DNA of 64,000 nt, from contig JAOATK010000018.1 in the NCBI GenBank assembly GCA_030158115.1, positions 124,001 to 188,000 on the forward strand. The letters are read 5' to 3'. Positions 31,620 to 40,353 of this stretch are shown in pieces. This DNA comes from Legionella sp. GTDB lineage: Bacteria; Pseudomonadota; Gammaproteobacteria; Legionellales; Legionellaceae. A program made the translations under genes and the position numbers. The notes under the pieces are model-generated. The model saw nothing but the letters and a program-made list of their open reading frames with translations. It did no database searches and was not told the DNA's origin. Numbering within the stretch: position 1 is the stretch's first letter; each line of letters begins with the position of its first letter.

Positions 31620-32068
31620 TATTTAATTCTCTCTAATTCTTGAATAATTGAGGTTAATGCTAACGAGTATCCAATTACCCCCATGCCACTGATAGTGCCT
31701 TTGGCGATATCAGAGAAATAGGAATGATGGCGAAAAGATTCTCGGGAATAAATATTACTGATATGTACTTCGATAAACGGAATGGCAACAGCAGTTAATG
31801 CGTCTCGTAAAGCGATGCTGGTGTGTGTAAAACCAGCTGGATTGAAGATAATATAGTCTAGTTTATCACTGCCTGCTTGATGAATAGCCTGGATTAATTC
31901 CCCTTCTGAATTACTTTGATAGCATGATAGTTCTATGCCCACATGACTAGCCTCTTGGTGTAATCGTGCATGAAGTTGATCTAAAGAGGTACTCCCATAA
32001 ACCAAGGGCTCTCGTATTCCCAAAAGGTTTAAGTTGGGGCCTTGTAACACCAGAATTTTTTTCATCAT
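31619..32068 (-). CDS. aroQ: type II 3-dehydroquinate dehydratase
   Basis: AroQ dehydrates 3-dehydroquinate in the shikimate pathway. The 149-residue protein has the type II hallmarks: [14 protein letters not shown] at the start, the active-site loop with Tyr24 (VYGSTSL), [15 protein letters not shown], and EVHISNI with the catalytic His. aroQ-accB-accC is the common gammaproteobacterial order. Two adjacent ATG codons (32068 and 32065) are possible. It is divergent from the RasGEF gene. Confidence 0.96.
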   Translation of the reverse strand: MMKKILVLQGPNLNLLGIREPLVYGSTSLDQLHARLHQEASHVGIELSCYQSNSEGELIQAIHQAGSDKLDYIIFNPAGFTHTSIALRDALTAVAIPFIEVHISNIYSRESFRHHSYFSDIAKGTISGMGVIGYSLALTSIIQELERIK

Positions 32069-32285
32069 GTAATTATTATAGAACTATTTTCGCAAATTCT
32101 GCCTGATCTTTATCAAATTGTCCATATATCTAAGAGGATATCGGCATGATCTCGGCATATTAGCTTTGTGTAACCCTTCAATTCAAGCTGATTTTTTTAT
32201 AGGGTCTCTTTTCATTTTCTTGTCTTCGTGTAAATATAGTCACATGGAAGAGCAAGTTGGCTGATTTATTTTTAGAGGTGATAAA

Positions 32286-34001
32286 ATGGGCGCAAGTAAA
32301 ATGGAAAAAGAGCTCAATTTGAAGACAGTTGCCAAAAAACTTAATGAGTTAATCAATGATAGTTTGAGAGACGAAACGAGTTTAGTTATTCGCTGTCAAT
32401 CCTTAATCGAACAATATGGTTTTTCACCATTCAAAGATGCGTTTGATGTCTTTTTGATTGATAAAAAAACGCTCCAAAAAATTAAACGCGATCAGTCATT
32501 TTCTAAAATTTTATTCACAATAAATAAAATTCTCATGGATATAATGGGAGATACGTTTATTGTTGTGATGTTAGAGGGCGCCAAAATACAGGCAAAAGGT
32601 ATTTTAAGCACACTAGGCAAGCCAGATGTTTTTTTTATGGAACAGGCTCGTGCGCTAGCTGAAAAAGATAATTATAGAGAAGCTAAAGAAGTCATGAAAA
32701 AAAGCGCAACAGAGGTTGCGATGGAGAAAATTAATGCTACAGAGACTACTGATGAAACGGAAGCCATAAAAAAAGAGCGAGTTTCTGGCATACAAACAGA
32801 GTTATCTCATCTAAAAATTGCAATTGATCAAATGAAAACCACCCCCTTGGATTATTATTGTGATAAAGCGCGCTTAGTCAAATTAAAAAAAGACAGAGAG
32901 TTTTTTTTACCCGACTCAGGACAGAATTTAGACGGAATAGATGCATTTATAAAAAATGATATTCTTTCGAAAAGTGCTATCAAACTTCGTACCTTAACGA
33001 TGGAACGCTATATTTTAATAGCAGAACAGTTAATTGATTCAGGTAATGCGGCTGCCGCATTGCCGGTTTTCACGGCATTTTGTAGCCCAGAAATTCATCG
33101 TTTAACTGCAACAAAAAAAGGATTATCAACGCATGCAAAAGCTCAGTTAGAGCAATTAGAACACCTATTTAATCCTACTTTAAATGCGACAGTTTTTATA
33201 AAATACGTTGAGCAAATGCCGGATGCTTATATTTGCCCCAATTTAATTGCCGGCATGCTGGAGTTTGTTAATTCAACACTGATTCATGTTGATGAGCATG
33301 GTCATAGGACATTACCTCTTCTGAAAACGCCTGTAATTTATAGAATGGATATCAATAGCAGAACGATAGAAAATAAAACCTCTTTGGAAGAGGTGAATCA
33401 ACAATTATTGGCAGAAATTTTCCCCGAGCGATACAGTTATAGTGCGCTAACACATGAGGAAATGGCTAGCCTTATTAGGGTTCAAACTCAAAAAAAAGAA
33501 GTAATCGATAATGTTTTTTACGATATTTCTCTTGGTCTTGAGCCAAGGAATCACGCGCCTTCATTTAGTTTAATTATGCGAAAAATCGAACAGATAATCC
33601 GTCCTATGACTGAAAAAGAACTCAGTAGAACCCGGTGGGAACGTATTCTCGTAGATATAGAGCAATTAACTCATTTTATGGGAAAAATTCCTCTTAAAAT
33701 GGGCCGGATTAAAGGCCATGTAGCGTCTTTTTTTGAACATATGCACCATGGGATATCTTTTGCTTCTCAGCGAGTTCAACAAAGACTTCGTCATTCACAC
33801 ACAAATTCTTTTAATTCCCGAGAGGTTAATGAGTCGGAGCCATTGGGTGATAAAAGGACATTGTTGGTAGCAGAGAGTCGGCTGTCGACTGATGCTCCTT
33901 TGTCGTATAGTCCCACCCTGTTTAAAAAAACGGTAACTTCTTCTGCCAGCTCAAGTGAAGCAAATGCCCTCTCTACGGTGGCGTTATCTTTGACATCATG
34001 A
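32286..34001 (+). CDS. RasGEF-domain protein, candidate Dot/Icm effector
   Basis: The 571-residue protein has no signal peptide or membrane segment. Residues about 229-335 read like the core of the eukaryotic RasGEF (CDC25-like) domain: RYILIAEQLIDSGN, then the hallmark SPEIHRL, a LEQLEHLFNP helix end, and a PNLIAGMLEFVN helix, matching the order of the Ras exchange fold. The N-terminal part (1-180) is helical and unrecognised. The C-terminal 65 residues are polar, Ser/Thr-rich and disordered, as in many Dot/Icm substrates. Legionella effectors with RasGEF domains (for example LegG2) are known. The ATG at 32286 follows AGAGGTG. Effector status is inferred; a housekeeping role is unlikely. Confidence 0.65.
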   Translation: MGASKMEKELNLKTVAKKLNELINDSLRDETSLVIRCQSLIEQYGFSPFKDAFDVFLIDKKTLQKIKRDQSFSKILFTINKILMDIMGDTFIVVMLEGAKIQAKGILSTLGKPDVFFMEQARALAEKDNYREAKEVMKKSATEVAMEKINATETTDETEAIKKERVSGIQTELSHLKIAIDQMKTTPLDYYCDKARLVKLKKDREFFLPDSGQNLDGIDAFIKNDILSKSAIKLRTLTMERYILIAEQLIDSGNAAAALPVFTAFCSPEIHRLTATKKGLSTHAKAQLEQLEHLFNPTLNATVFIKYVEQMPDAYICPNLIAGMLEFVNSTLIHVDEHGHRTLPLLKTPVIYRMDINSRTIENKTSLEEVNQQLLAEIFPERYSYSALTHEEMASLIRVQTQKKEVIDNVFYDISLGLEPRNHAPSFSLIMRKIEQIIRPMTEKELSRTRWERILVDIEQLTHFMGKIPLKMGRIKGHVASFFEHMHHGISFASQRVQQRLRHSHTNSFNSREVNESEPLGDKRTLLVAESRLSTDAPLSYSPTLFKKTVTSSASSSEANALSTVALSLTS

Positions 34002-34004
34002 GCC

Positions 34005-34043
34005 GCAACACCTGGCTGAGGTTTTAGGCCCTGGTGTTGCTTT
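34005..34043 (+). terminator. hairpin after the RasGEF gene
   Basis: GCAACACC at 34005-34012 pairs perfectly with GGTGTTGC at 34033-34040, followed by TTT. The position four bases after the stop suits an intrinsic terminator, though the loop is long and the T-run short. Confidence 0.55.
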
Positions 34044-34071
34044 GCAGTGTTTGAGTAGTGTTATAAAATTA

Positions 34072-34096
34072 ATAATTTCAAAAATAATGAAATTAT
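34072..34096. promoter_or_regulatory. palindrome upstream of the ProA-like protease
   Basis: ATAATTTCA at 34072-34080 is a perfect inverted match to TGAAATTAT at 34088-34096, separated by seven A/T bases. This 25-base palindrome lies about 177 bases before the protease start, in a 262-base AT-rich gap. It could be an operator site, but AT-rich DNA produces such palindromes readily. Confidence 0.35.
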
Positions 34097-34272
34097 GCTA
34101 GTTTGAAGTTGTTTGTTGAGCTGTATGTGGTATTTGAACGATGTACCTTGGTGTGATTCTCTTAAAATTATAAATTATCCCTGATCTGGACTTTCAGGGT
34201 TGTTTAATAACTTAAGGATCAAAGAGTCACTTTATGTATTAGTTTAGCGTTGTAATTTAGGAGTTGGTTTCA

Positions 34273-35871
34273 ATGCATCATAATTACTATTTGTCGCCCT
34301 TAGCTGTCGCTTTGGCTTTGGGGATAGCCTCCCCTGTTCGTGCCGCAGAGCCGATGCCTTTACACAAGATGTCGATTGTTCAATTAAAACAAAAATTTGC
34401 TTTTGCTAATCGCGGTATTGCCGCCACTGATAGCTTAGCTTTTGTCAGAGAAAATATAGACCGTAATAAAATAAGACATGTTCGGATGCAACAGCAATAC
34501 GCCGGATTTCCTGTGTTTGGTGGCTATGCCATTTTTCATAGCACTCATAATGCAAAGACATTGGCTGCTGCAGAATCTAATGTAGCCATGAATGGTATCC
34601 TCTATAAAGGTTTAGATTCTGAGTTAGGTAAACCTGAGCCTACCTTTATAAGCAATGGGGCTGATGCCTTAAGTCATTTTAAAGCGCGATTCGCGGGCAA
34701 AAAGCTTAGTGAAGAGCAAGTAACCCCGATGGTTTATATCGATGAACATCATCAAGCGCATTGGGCTTATCAAGTCAGTGTTTTTGTCACCTATACAGAT
34801 AAAATCCCATCACGCCCAACAGCGATTATTGATGCGAAAAGTCATAAGCCCTTTATACAGTGGGACGATATACAAACTAAAAAAGCGGATATAAAGGGGG
34901 TTGGTTTTGGCGGGAATCATAAAGTAGGTCTATATCAATATAGCACTGATTTCCCTTATCTTGAGCTAAGTCGTAATAACGAGACTGAATCCTGTTTTAT
35001 GGAAAATACCAATGTTCGAGTAGTGGATATGGGGCATAAGTACGAAGCTAAAAGCACCCCAATGAAGTTTAACTGCCCTACAAATAACACAGGAGTCTAC
35101 CTGACTGGTTATAAAGCAGATGGATATGATAAAGAAAATGGTGCTGCATCTCCAAGTAATGATGCACTATATGCTGGCTATGTGATTAAAAATTTATATC
35201 ATGATTGGTATGGAGTAGAAGCACTTACTAAAAACGATGGTACACCTATGCAATTGGTCATGAGAGTTCACTATGGTGATGGTTATGAAAATGCCTATTG
35301 GGATGGTCGTCAAATGACTTTTGGTGATGGTGACACCATGATGTATCCTTTGGTTTCGCTTGGGGTTGGTGCTCATGAGGTGAGCCATGGTTTTACTGAG
35401 CAACATTCGGGCCTCCTGTATTACGGACAATCTGGTGGTATGAATGAATCATTTTCTGACATGGCAGCACAAGCAGCTGAATACTATTCCTCTGGTAAAA
35501 GTAGTTGGAGTATTGGTAGCGAAATCATGAAAGAAGATAGTGGCTATGATGCATTGCGTTATCTGGATTTGCCAAGTCGAGATGGTGCATCTATTGATAG
35601 TGCAGATGAATATTATGGCGGCTTAGATGTGCATTATTCTAGTGGCGTATTTAACCATTTATTTTACATATTAGCGACCAAGCCTAACTGGAATGCTCGA
35701 TTAGCATTTGAAGTGATGGTTAAAGCGAATATGGATTATTGGACACCCTATTCTAATTTTGAAGACGGTGGCTGTGGAGTGCTTAGCGCTGCGAAAGATT
35801 TAGGTTATTCTTTAGATGATGTGAAAGAGTCTTTAAAGACGGTTGCTATTTCTTATGATGCTTGTTCGTAA
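34273..35871 (+). CDS. proA: secreted M4 zinc metalloprotease, ProA/Msp-like
   Basis: The 532-residue preproprotein has a signal peptide (about residues 1-24), a propeptide with an FTP-type segment (HVRMQQQYAGFPVFGG), and an M4 thermolysin-type catalytic domain. Zinc ligands are His368 and His372 in HEVSH and Glu392 in NESFSD; the second catalytic His lies in DVHYSSGVFNH. This matches the type II-secreted major protease of Legionella, which degrades host proteins. The ATG at 34273 follows TTAGGAG. The upstream gap probably holds its own promoter. Confidence 0.92.
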   Translation: MHHNYYLSPLAVALALGIASPVRAAEPMPLHKMSIVQLKQKFAFANRGIAATDSLAFVRENIDRNKIRHVRMQQQYAGFPVFGGYAIFHSTHNAKTLAAAESNVAMNGILYKGLDSELGKPEPTFISNGADALSHFKARFAGKKLSEEQVTPMVYIDEHHQAHWAYQVSVFVTYTDKIPSRPTAIIDAKSHKPFIQWDDIQTKKADIKGVGFGGNHKVGLYQYSTDFPYLELSRNNETESCFMENTNVRVVDMGHKYEAKSTPMKFNCPTNNTGVYLTGYKADGYDKENGAASPSNDALYAGYVIKNLYHDWYGVEALTKNDGTPMQLVMRVHYGDGYENAYWDGRQMTFGDGDTMMYPLVSLGVGAHEVSHGFTEQHSGLLYYGQSGGMNESFSDMAAQAAEYYSSGKSSWSIGSEIMKEDSGYDALRYLDLPSRDGASIDSADEYYGGLDVHYSSGVFNHLFYILATKPNWNARLAFEVMVKANMDYWTPYSNFEDGGCGVLSAAKDLGYSLDDVKESLKTVAISYDACS

Positions 35872-35957
35872 TAATCAGTTGATTGGGTCATTTTGCCCCA
35901 ATCAACTCAGGGTACACTGCGATTAAGTGAAGAATGTAATGCTTTCAATTTAACCAC

Positions 35958-35993
35958 TTATTGTCTTTCCCGCGAAAGCGGAAAAGACAATAA
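35958..35993. terminator. bidirectional terminator between protease and aldolase genes
   Basis: TTATTGTCTTTCCCGC at 35958-35973 pairs, with one mismatch, with 35978-35993 across a GAAA loop. The stem separates the convergent protease and aldolase genes and is bordered by A/T-rich sequence on both sides. A stable GAAA tetraloop supports a real structure. Confidence 0.7.
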
Positions 35994-36004
35994 TCCTTAA
36001 CTCT

Positions 36005-37015
36005 TTATTCCATATCACTTTGGTATTCACCAATGCATGCTAAGCCATTTAAACGAGCACGTTTTAATAGTACTTCTTGCGCACGCAAGGTATTTTCTTT
36101 TTTTCCACCCCAAGCAGCCAAACAATCTTCTTGTAAGGCTCTGCCATAGGAGAAACTCAGCAACCAAGGTTGGTGGCCAATGCTATTGATGGCATTTAGG
36201 TTAGCAGTTGCTTGTTGAGGTGTTTGCCCTCCGGATAAAAAATTAATCGCAGGAACTGCAGCAGGAACATTATTACGGAATACGCTAATAGTGTAATCTG
36301 CAATTTCATCAGGCTCACTAAAAGGAGCATGTGTTTTTCCAGATGTGACCATGCTTGGCTTCAAAATAATGTGCTCTAATTCGACTTGATGAATAAATAA
36401 AGCATGGAACACTTCATGTAGAACGATTTCACATACTTCAGCGCAATGTTCGATGCTGTGATCACCATCCATTAATACTTCTGGTTCTACTATGGGTATA
36501 ATACCCGCTTCTTGACAGGCTGCAGCATAACGGGCGAGATTTTCAGCGCCTGTTTTTACGGCAGTTAAACTGGGAGTAAATTCGGAAATAGAATACACAT
36601 TTCGCCATTTTGCAAAACGGGCACCTAATTTTTTAAATTGTGCTAAACGTTCCGCTAAACCATCTAAACCTTGAGTGACTTTTTCATTTTCAGTATTGGC
36701 TAAATCAACAAGACCTTTATCTACTTTAATCCCTGGAACAATTCCTTTATCAGCAAACAATTTGGCAATAGAAGTCCCATGCTCATCGGTTTGATTAAAA
36801 GTTTCTTCAAATAAGATCACGCCATTAATGTATTGCTCCAAGCCAGGCGTGTTGGCAAGTAATAATCGATAGTCTCGGCGATTTTGCTCTGTATTCTTGA
36901 TATGAATTGAATCAAAACGTTTGCCTATGGTGGCATTACTCTCATCTGCTGCTAGGATACCTTTTCCCTCTTGCAGCATTTGGTCCATCGTAGCTGATAA
37001 TTCTTCATAACTCAT
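36005..37015 (-). CDS. class I fructose-bisphosphate aldolase
   Basis: The 336-residue enzyme cleaves fructose-1,6-bisphosphate. It is the Schiff-base (class I) type usual in eukaryotes: GKGILAADESNATIGKR, KVDKGL, AKWRNVYSI, PIVEPEVLMDGDH, and the Schiff-base Lys in IILKPSMV, with FLSGGQ near the end. It is not the zinc-dependent class II enzyme common in gammaproteobacteria. The ATG at 37015 was chosen; a longer reading would extend into the reductase gene. The reductase ends 19 bases upstream, so co-transcription is likely. Confidence 0.93.
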   Translation of the reverse strand: MSYEELSATMDQMLQEGKGILAADESNATIGKRFDSIHIKNTEQNRRDYRLLLANTPGLEQYINGVILFEETFNQTDEHGTSIAKLFADKGIVPGIKVDKGLVDLANTENEKVTQGLDGLAERLAQFKKLGARFAKWRNVYSISEFTPSLTAVKTGAENLARYAAACQEAGIIPIVEPEVLMDGDHSIEHCAEVCEIVLHEVFHALFIHQVELEHIILKPSMVTSGKTHAPFSEPDEIADYTISVFRNNVPAAVPAINFLSGGQTPQQATANLNAINSIGHQPWLLSFSYGRALQEDCLAAWGGKKENTLRAQEVLLKRARLNGLACIGEYQSDME

Positions 37016-37034
37016 AATATACTGCTCCTGATCG

Positions 37035-37769
37035 TTATCTTGAAATGTATTTTTCACGAATAATTTGTTGCATGGCAAAGCCTTGATCTTGTAAGTAATT
37101 AAATGCGTCATCGATCATACCTGGATTTCCACATAAATAAACAACATCTTGTTCTGGATTTAAATTAAGTGAAGAAAATGCGTCTTGTACATAACCATGG
37201 TATTCATTTTCTTTCAGCTCATCGATAGATTGACGACTTAAGTGGGGTTGGAAGGTTGCTCGTGGGTATTTTTGTGCAAACTCAAGAAAATCTTTAGAAT
37301 ACAGTATTTCTTCTCGACACTGCACTCCTTGAAGGATAACGACTTGCAACGCCGGATTTTCTTCTAGGCGCTTACTTAGCTCAGTTAACATAGCCCTGTA
37401 AGGCGTGATTCCCGTACTGGTTGCCACTAAAATATAACGCCCAGGACATTCGTCTTTTAAAATTAAGCGACCAAATGGGCCGTTGATGTGAATCACATCT
37501 CCAGGTTTTAAATTAAATAATAATTCAGTGCCTGGGCCATTTTCAAAATATCCAGCGGCAAATTCAATCTGGTTATCTTGTTTTGGTACATTGGCAATAC
37601 TGTAACTGCGTTTTAACGATTTACCTTCATGTTCAAAATGGATAGTAATAAATTGCCCTGGTTTATATTCAAAATGGGGAGACAATTTACAATGAAAGAC
37701 AAAATGCTTTACTTTAGAGGTGATCATAAATGATTCTTTTAAAGTAATCGGGAAAGTATTTATTTGCAT
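37035..37769 (-). CDS. FAD/NAD(P)-binding reductase, FNR family
   Basis: The 244-residue protein has an FAD-binding beta-barrel (KPGQFITIHF, the flavin motif RSYSIANVP) and a nucleotide domain (LVATSTGITPYRAML, then VYLCGNPGMIDD). This is the ferredoxin-NADP reductase-like fold without a ferredoxin domain. The electron partner is unknown. It may be co-transcribed with the aldolase. The divergent DotV-like gene starts 83 bases away. Confidence 0.85.
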   Translation of the reverse strand: MQINTFPITLKESFMITSKVKHFVFHCKLSPHFEYKPGQFITIHFEHEGKSLKRSYSIANVPKQDNQIEFAAGYFENGPGTELLFNLKPGDVIHINGPFGRLILKDECPGRYILVATSTGITPYRAMLTELSKRLEENPALQVVILQGVQCREEILYSKDFLEFAQKYPRATFQPHLSRQSIDELKENEYHGYVQDAFSSLNLNPEQDVVYLCGNPGMIDDAFNYLQDQGFAMQQIIREKYISR

Positions 37770-37852
37770 GGAAACATCAACTTTATATTATAAAGTGTTT
37801 AATATAAGGAAATAATTATGCAATGCAAGGGTTAACGGCATATAATTAATTT

Positions 37853-38395
37853 ATGACCGGTATCGACTTAGTTACAATTTTAGGCAATATTAGCCACTCT
37901 TTATACCCAGTGCAACGATTGATTACAGGGGGCGCTTATGTATTGGGCATCCTGTTTTTCTTCACGGCAATTAATAAAATGATGAAAATAGCCGATAAAA
38001 GAGCTCAATCCTCTTCCAGTGAAAAAATGTTTGCTCCTATGATGTACCTGGTATTTGGATCCTTACTCATTTATTTACCTTCAGCTTTAGATATAATGGC
38101 AAATACAGCTTTTGGGGTAGGGAATGTTTTAACCTATGTGAATTATAATCCTGCAAATATTTATAGCTCAATGGAGTTGTTGATTCGTACTGCAGGAATA
38201 TTATGGTTTGTGCGTGGTTGTGTATTGCTTGCTCATGCGGGTGAGCCAGGAAAGCAGCATGGTTCCAAAGGTCTTGTATTTGTTATGGCGGGGGTTTTAT
38301 CCATGAATTTTGATAACACAATATCGATGTTTAATGGGATGATAAACCATATTACCAGCTGGAGTGTGTCAATTAAGACTAGTCAGGGATATTAG
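37853..38395 (+). CDS. dotV: DotV/IcmC (DotE)-type inner-membrane protein of the Dot/Icm system
   Basis: The 180-residue product has four hydrophobic segments, near residues 22-42, 58-80, 102-124 and 138-160. Its ILGNISHSLYPVQRLITGGAY start and the later GILWFVRGCVLLAHAG block resemble the related Dot/Icm inner-membrane proteins IcmC/DotE, DotV and IcmD/DotP. No other icm or dot gene is next to it, which favours DotV, since icmC normally lies in the icm operon. The start is clear but its ribosome site is weak. Confidence 0.65.
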   Translation: MTGIDLVTILGNISHSLYPVQRLITGGAYVLGILFFFTAINKMMKIADKRAQSSSSEKMFAPMMYLVFGSLLIYLPSALDIMANTAFGVGNVLTYVNYNPANIYSSMELLIRTAGILWFVRGCVLLAHAGEPGKQHGSKGLVFVMAGVLSMNFDNTISMFNGMINHITSWSVSIKTSQGY

Positions 38396-38434
38396 GGTTT
38401 TTTAAGGCTTAATTTAGGAAATGATAAAGTAGCT

Positions 38435-38716
38435 TTAACTGTCCTCTCCGCAAATTTTTAAATTGTTTTCTTTAGCAAAATTTAGAATGGATTCATAAAG
38501 AAGAGGGCTTGATTCCTTAAGTTTAGGATCAAGTAAAACGCATTGATAGCCATCACTATTAACACTTGGACGTAGTAGGGGCGAGTAATGGATGCGGCTG
38601 TTTTTAAAACTGGCAAGTGAGCCACTCATCCGCTCGGCCCAATCACTAGGGCGAAACGTTTTTCCTTGGGCGGTAACGCCCTGAATCACGATAGTTTTTT
38701 TTTCTGGATCAGTCAT
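38435..38716 (-). CDS. DUF3579 family protein
   Basis: The 93-residue soluble protein carries the KTIVIQGVTAQGKTFRPSDWAERM pattern (in parts GKTFRPSDWAERM) and SPLLRPSVNSDGYQCV, which I recognise as DUF3579, a small family in beta- and gammaproteobacteria of unknown function. The ATG at 38716 was chosen over an upstream TTG. It is convergent with the DotV-like gene and divergent from pssA. Confidence 0.75.
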   Translation of the reverse strand: MTDPEKKTIVIQGVTAQGKTFRPSDWAERMSGSLASFKNSRIHYSPLLRPSVNSDGYQCVLLDPKLKESSPLLYESILNFAKENNLKICGEDS

Positions 38717-38857
38717 GGCTCTATGCAATTTAAATACAGTGTGCTAAGTATAGCATCATGTGGGGGTGGCTGTATTGCAATATACATATATTTATTTGCA
38801 AATGCACGTTTTATCCCTATTATGTCAGGTTGTTACTATTTATAAGGTTGATTACGA

Positions 38858-39592
38858 ATGAAAAAAGAAAGTCATTCAGGTATTTACTTATTACCTAATT
38901 TATTTACTACAGCAAGCTTATTTGCTGCGTTCTACTCTCTTGTTTCTTCAATGCAAGGAAATTATGAGGCCGCAGTAATTGCTATATTCATTGGTATGAT
39001 TGCTGATGGTTTAGATGGACGTATTGCTCGTTTAACCAATACTCAAAGTGAGTTTGGGGCACAATATGATAGCTTATCTGATATGGTAACCTTTGGTGTT
39101 GCACCTTCTTTATTAATTTATCATTTAACATTAATTCAACTTGGAAAAGTGGGTTGGTTAGTTGCTTTTGTTTATACGGCCGCTGTTGCATTGCGTCTTG
39201 CTCGTTTTAATACACAGTTAGAAACAGCAGATAAGCGTTATTTTCAAGGCTTACCTTGTCCACCAGCAGCGGCAGTGATGGCGGCATTTGCTTGGTTATG
39301 TCATGACAATGAGTGGTACAATAATATGTTTGTTGCTGTAATAACCGCATTATTGTCTTTGATTATTTCTGCGTTGATGGTGTCTAATTTTCGCTATTAT
39401 AGTTTTAAAGAAATAGATTTTAAGGGAAAAGTTCCTTTTTTATATGTTCTCGTGATGATCATTTTATTTGTAGCCATTGCTGCTAATCCATCTTGGGTTA
39501 TCTTTATTGGGTTTGGCTCCTATGCTTTTTCTGGATTAGTGTTGACGGCCCTTGCTTTAAAAAAGATGAGAAAACAAAAAAAGAATGTGTGA
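38858..39592 (+). CDS. pssA: CDP-diacylglycerol-serine O-phosphatidyltransferase
   Basis: PssA makes phosphatidylserine, the precursor of phosphatidylethanolamine. The 244-residue membrane protein has the CDP-alcohol phosphotransferase motif DGLDGRIARL followed by GAQYDSLSD, with all conserved acids. It is the small, polytopic subclass II type rather than the E. coli PLD-like enzyme. It has its own upstream gap of about 140 bases. Confidence 0.94.
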   Translation: MKKESHSGIYLLPNLFTTASLFAAFYSLVSSMQGNYEAAVIAIFIGMIADGLDGRIARLTNTQSEFGAQYDSLSDMVTFGVAPSLLIYHLTLIQLGKVGWLVAFVYTAAVALRLARFNTQLETADKRYFQGLPCPPAAAVMAAFAWLCHDNEWYNNMFVAVITALLSLIISALMVSNFRYYSFKEIDFKGKVPFLYVLVMIILFVAIAANPSWVIFIGFGSYAFSGLVLTALALKKMRKQKKNV

Positions 39593-39638
39593 TTAATATA
39601 GAGTGAATTGAAGCGGGTAGCTTATGAAAGATAGACGC

Positions 39639-39908
39639 CTACTCGCCTTCACCGAAGAAATTATTGATTAACTCCACTAAAGCCTCATTCATGCGCTCTT
39701 CATCGGGCCCGTCTATTTCCATAAGGAGCTCGCTCCCTTTATTGGCGGCGAGCATCATAACACCCATAATGCTTTTGCCATTAACGGTTTGAGAGTTTTT
39801 GGTGACATCAATATGACTTTGAAATTTTGCTGCGGTAGAAACAAATTTCGCCGATGCACGCGCGTGCAGGCCTAGTTGATTGATGATTGTAATTTTAGTT
39901 TTTATCAT
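39639..39908 (-). CDS. ptsH: HPr-type phosphocarrier (NPr-like)
   Basis: The 89-residue protein has the phosphorylated His15 in GLHARA and Ser46 in GKSIMGVMMLAA. It lies near rpoN and hpf, where the nitrogen-PTS protein NPr is usually encoded, so a regulatory role is more likely than sugar uptake. Neither ptsN nor rapZ lies between hpf and this gene. A REP-like element separates it from hpf. It is convergent with pssA. Confidence 0.9.
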   Translation of the reverse strand: MIKTKITIINQLGLHARASAKFVSTAAKFQSHIDVTKNSQTVNGKSIMGVMMLAANKGSELLMEIDGPDEERMNEALVELINNFFGEGE

Positions 39909-39962
39909 AGCCTACAATGTACCATGAAGTATTCTTTAGGTACAGGGGTTTTTGCTCAAAAA

Positions 39963-39999
39963 GTAGCCTGGATTATGGTGTAAAATCCAGGCTATGTAG
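39963..39999. repeat. REP-like palindrome between hpf and ptsH
   Basis: TAGCCTGGATT at 39964-39974 pairs perfectly with AATCCAGGCTA at 39984-39994, with a nine-base loop. It occupies the gap where ptsN would often be found. Confidence 0.8.
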
Positions 40000-40054
40000 C
40001 ACTGTCATCAAGTAAAGGGATGTAGTGCTTCGACAATGAAATTACCAACAGATC

Positions 40055-40342
40055 CTAGTGATCGCGAATTTTTTCTTTGTGTTTGATAAGTTGTCGATCC
40101 AATTTATCAATTAAAGTATCAATTGCAGCATACATGTCTTCTGATTCTGAACTGGCATGTAACTCACCCTTGGCTACATAAACAGTGGCCTCAGCGATCT
40201 GTCTTAATTTTTCCACATCAAAAATAACATTGATGGATGTGATGTGATCAAAATGACGCTCCAGTTTATCAAATTTTTCTTGAGTAAATGCTCTGAGAGC
40301 AGGAGTAACCTCCAAACGGTGACCAGTAATATTGATTTGCAT
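40055..40342 (-). CDS. hpf: ribosome hibernation promoting factor (short HPF)
   Basis: The 95-residue protein dimerises or inactivates 70S ribosomes in starvation. It reads MQINITGHRLEVTPALRAF at the start, with EKFDKLERHFDHI and the DMYAAIDTLIDKLDRQL motif. The length fits the short form. It begins 11 bases after the rpoN stop, the usual arrangement. Confidence 0.95.
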   Translation of the reverse strand: MQINITGHRLEVTPALRAFTQEKFDKLERHFDHITSINVIFDVEKLRQIAEATVYVAKGELHASSESEDMYAAIDTLIDKLDRQLIKHKEKIRDH

Positions 40343-40353
40343 AATAAACTCCT

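Noticed and set aside
36005..37111. Extended aldolase start at 37111
   Set aside because: The extra 32 residues overlap the reductase gene and lack similarity to class I aldolases, which begin near the MSYEEL segment.
39605..39655. Weak inverted repeat between pssA and the HPr gene
   Set aside because: The pairing (GAAGCGGGTAG with CTACTCGCCTTC) needs gaps and overlaps the HPr coding end, so a terminator call is not supported.
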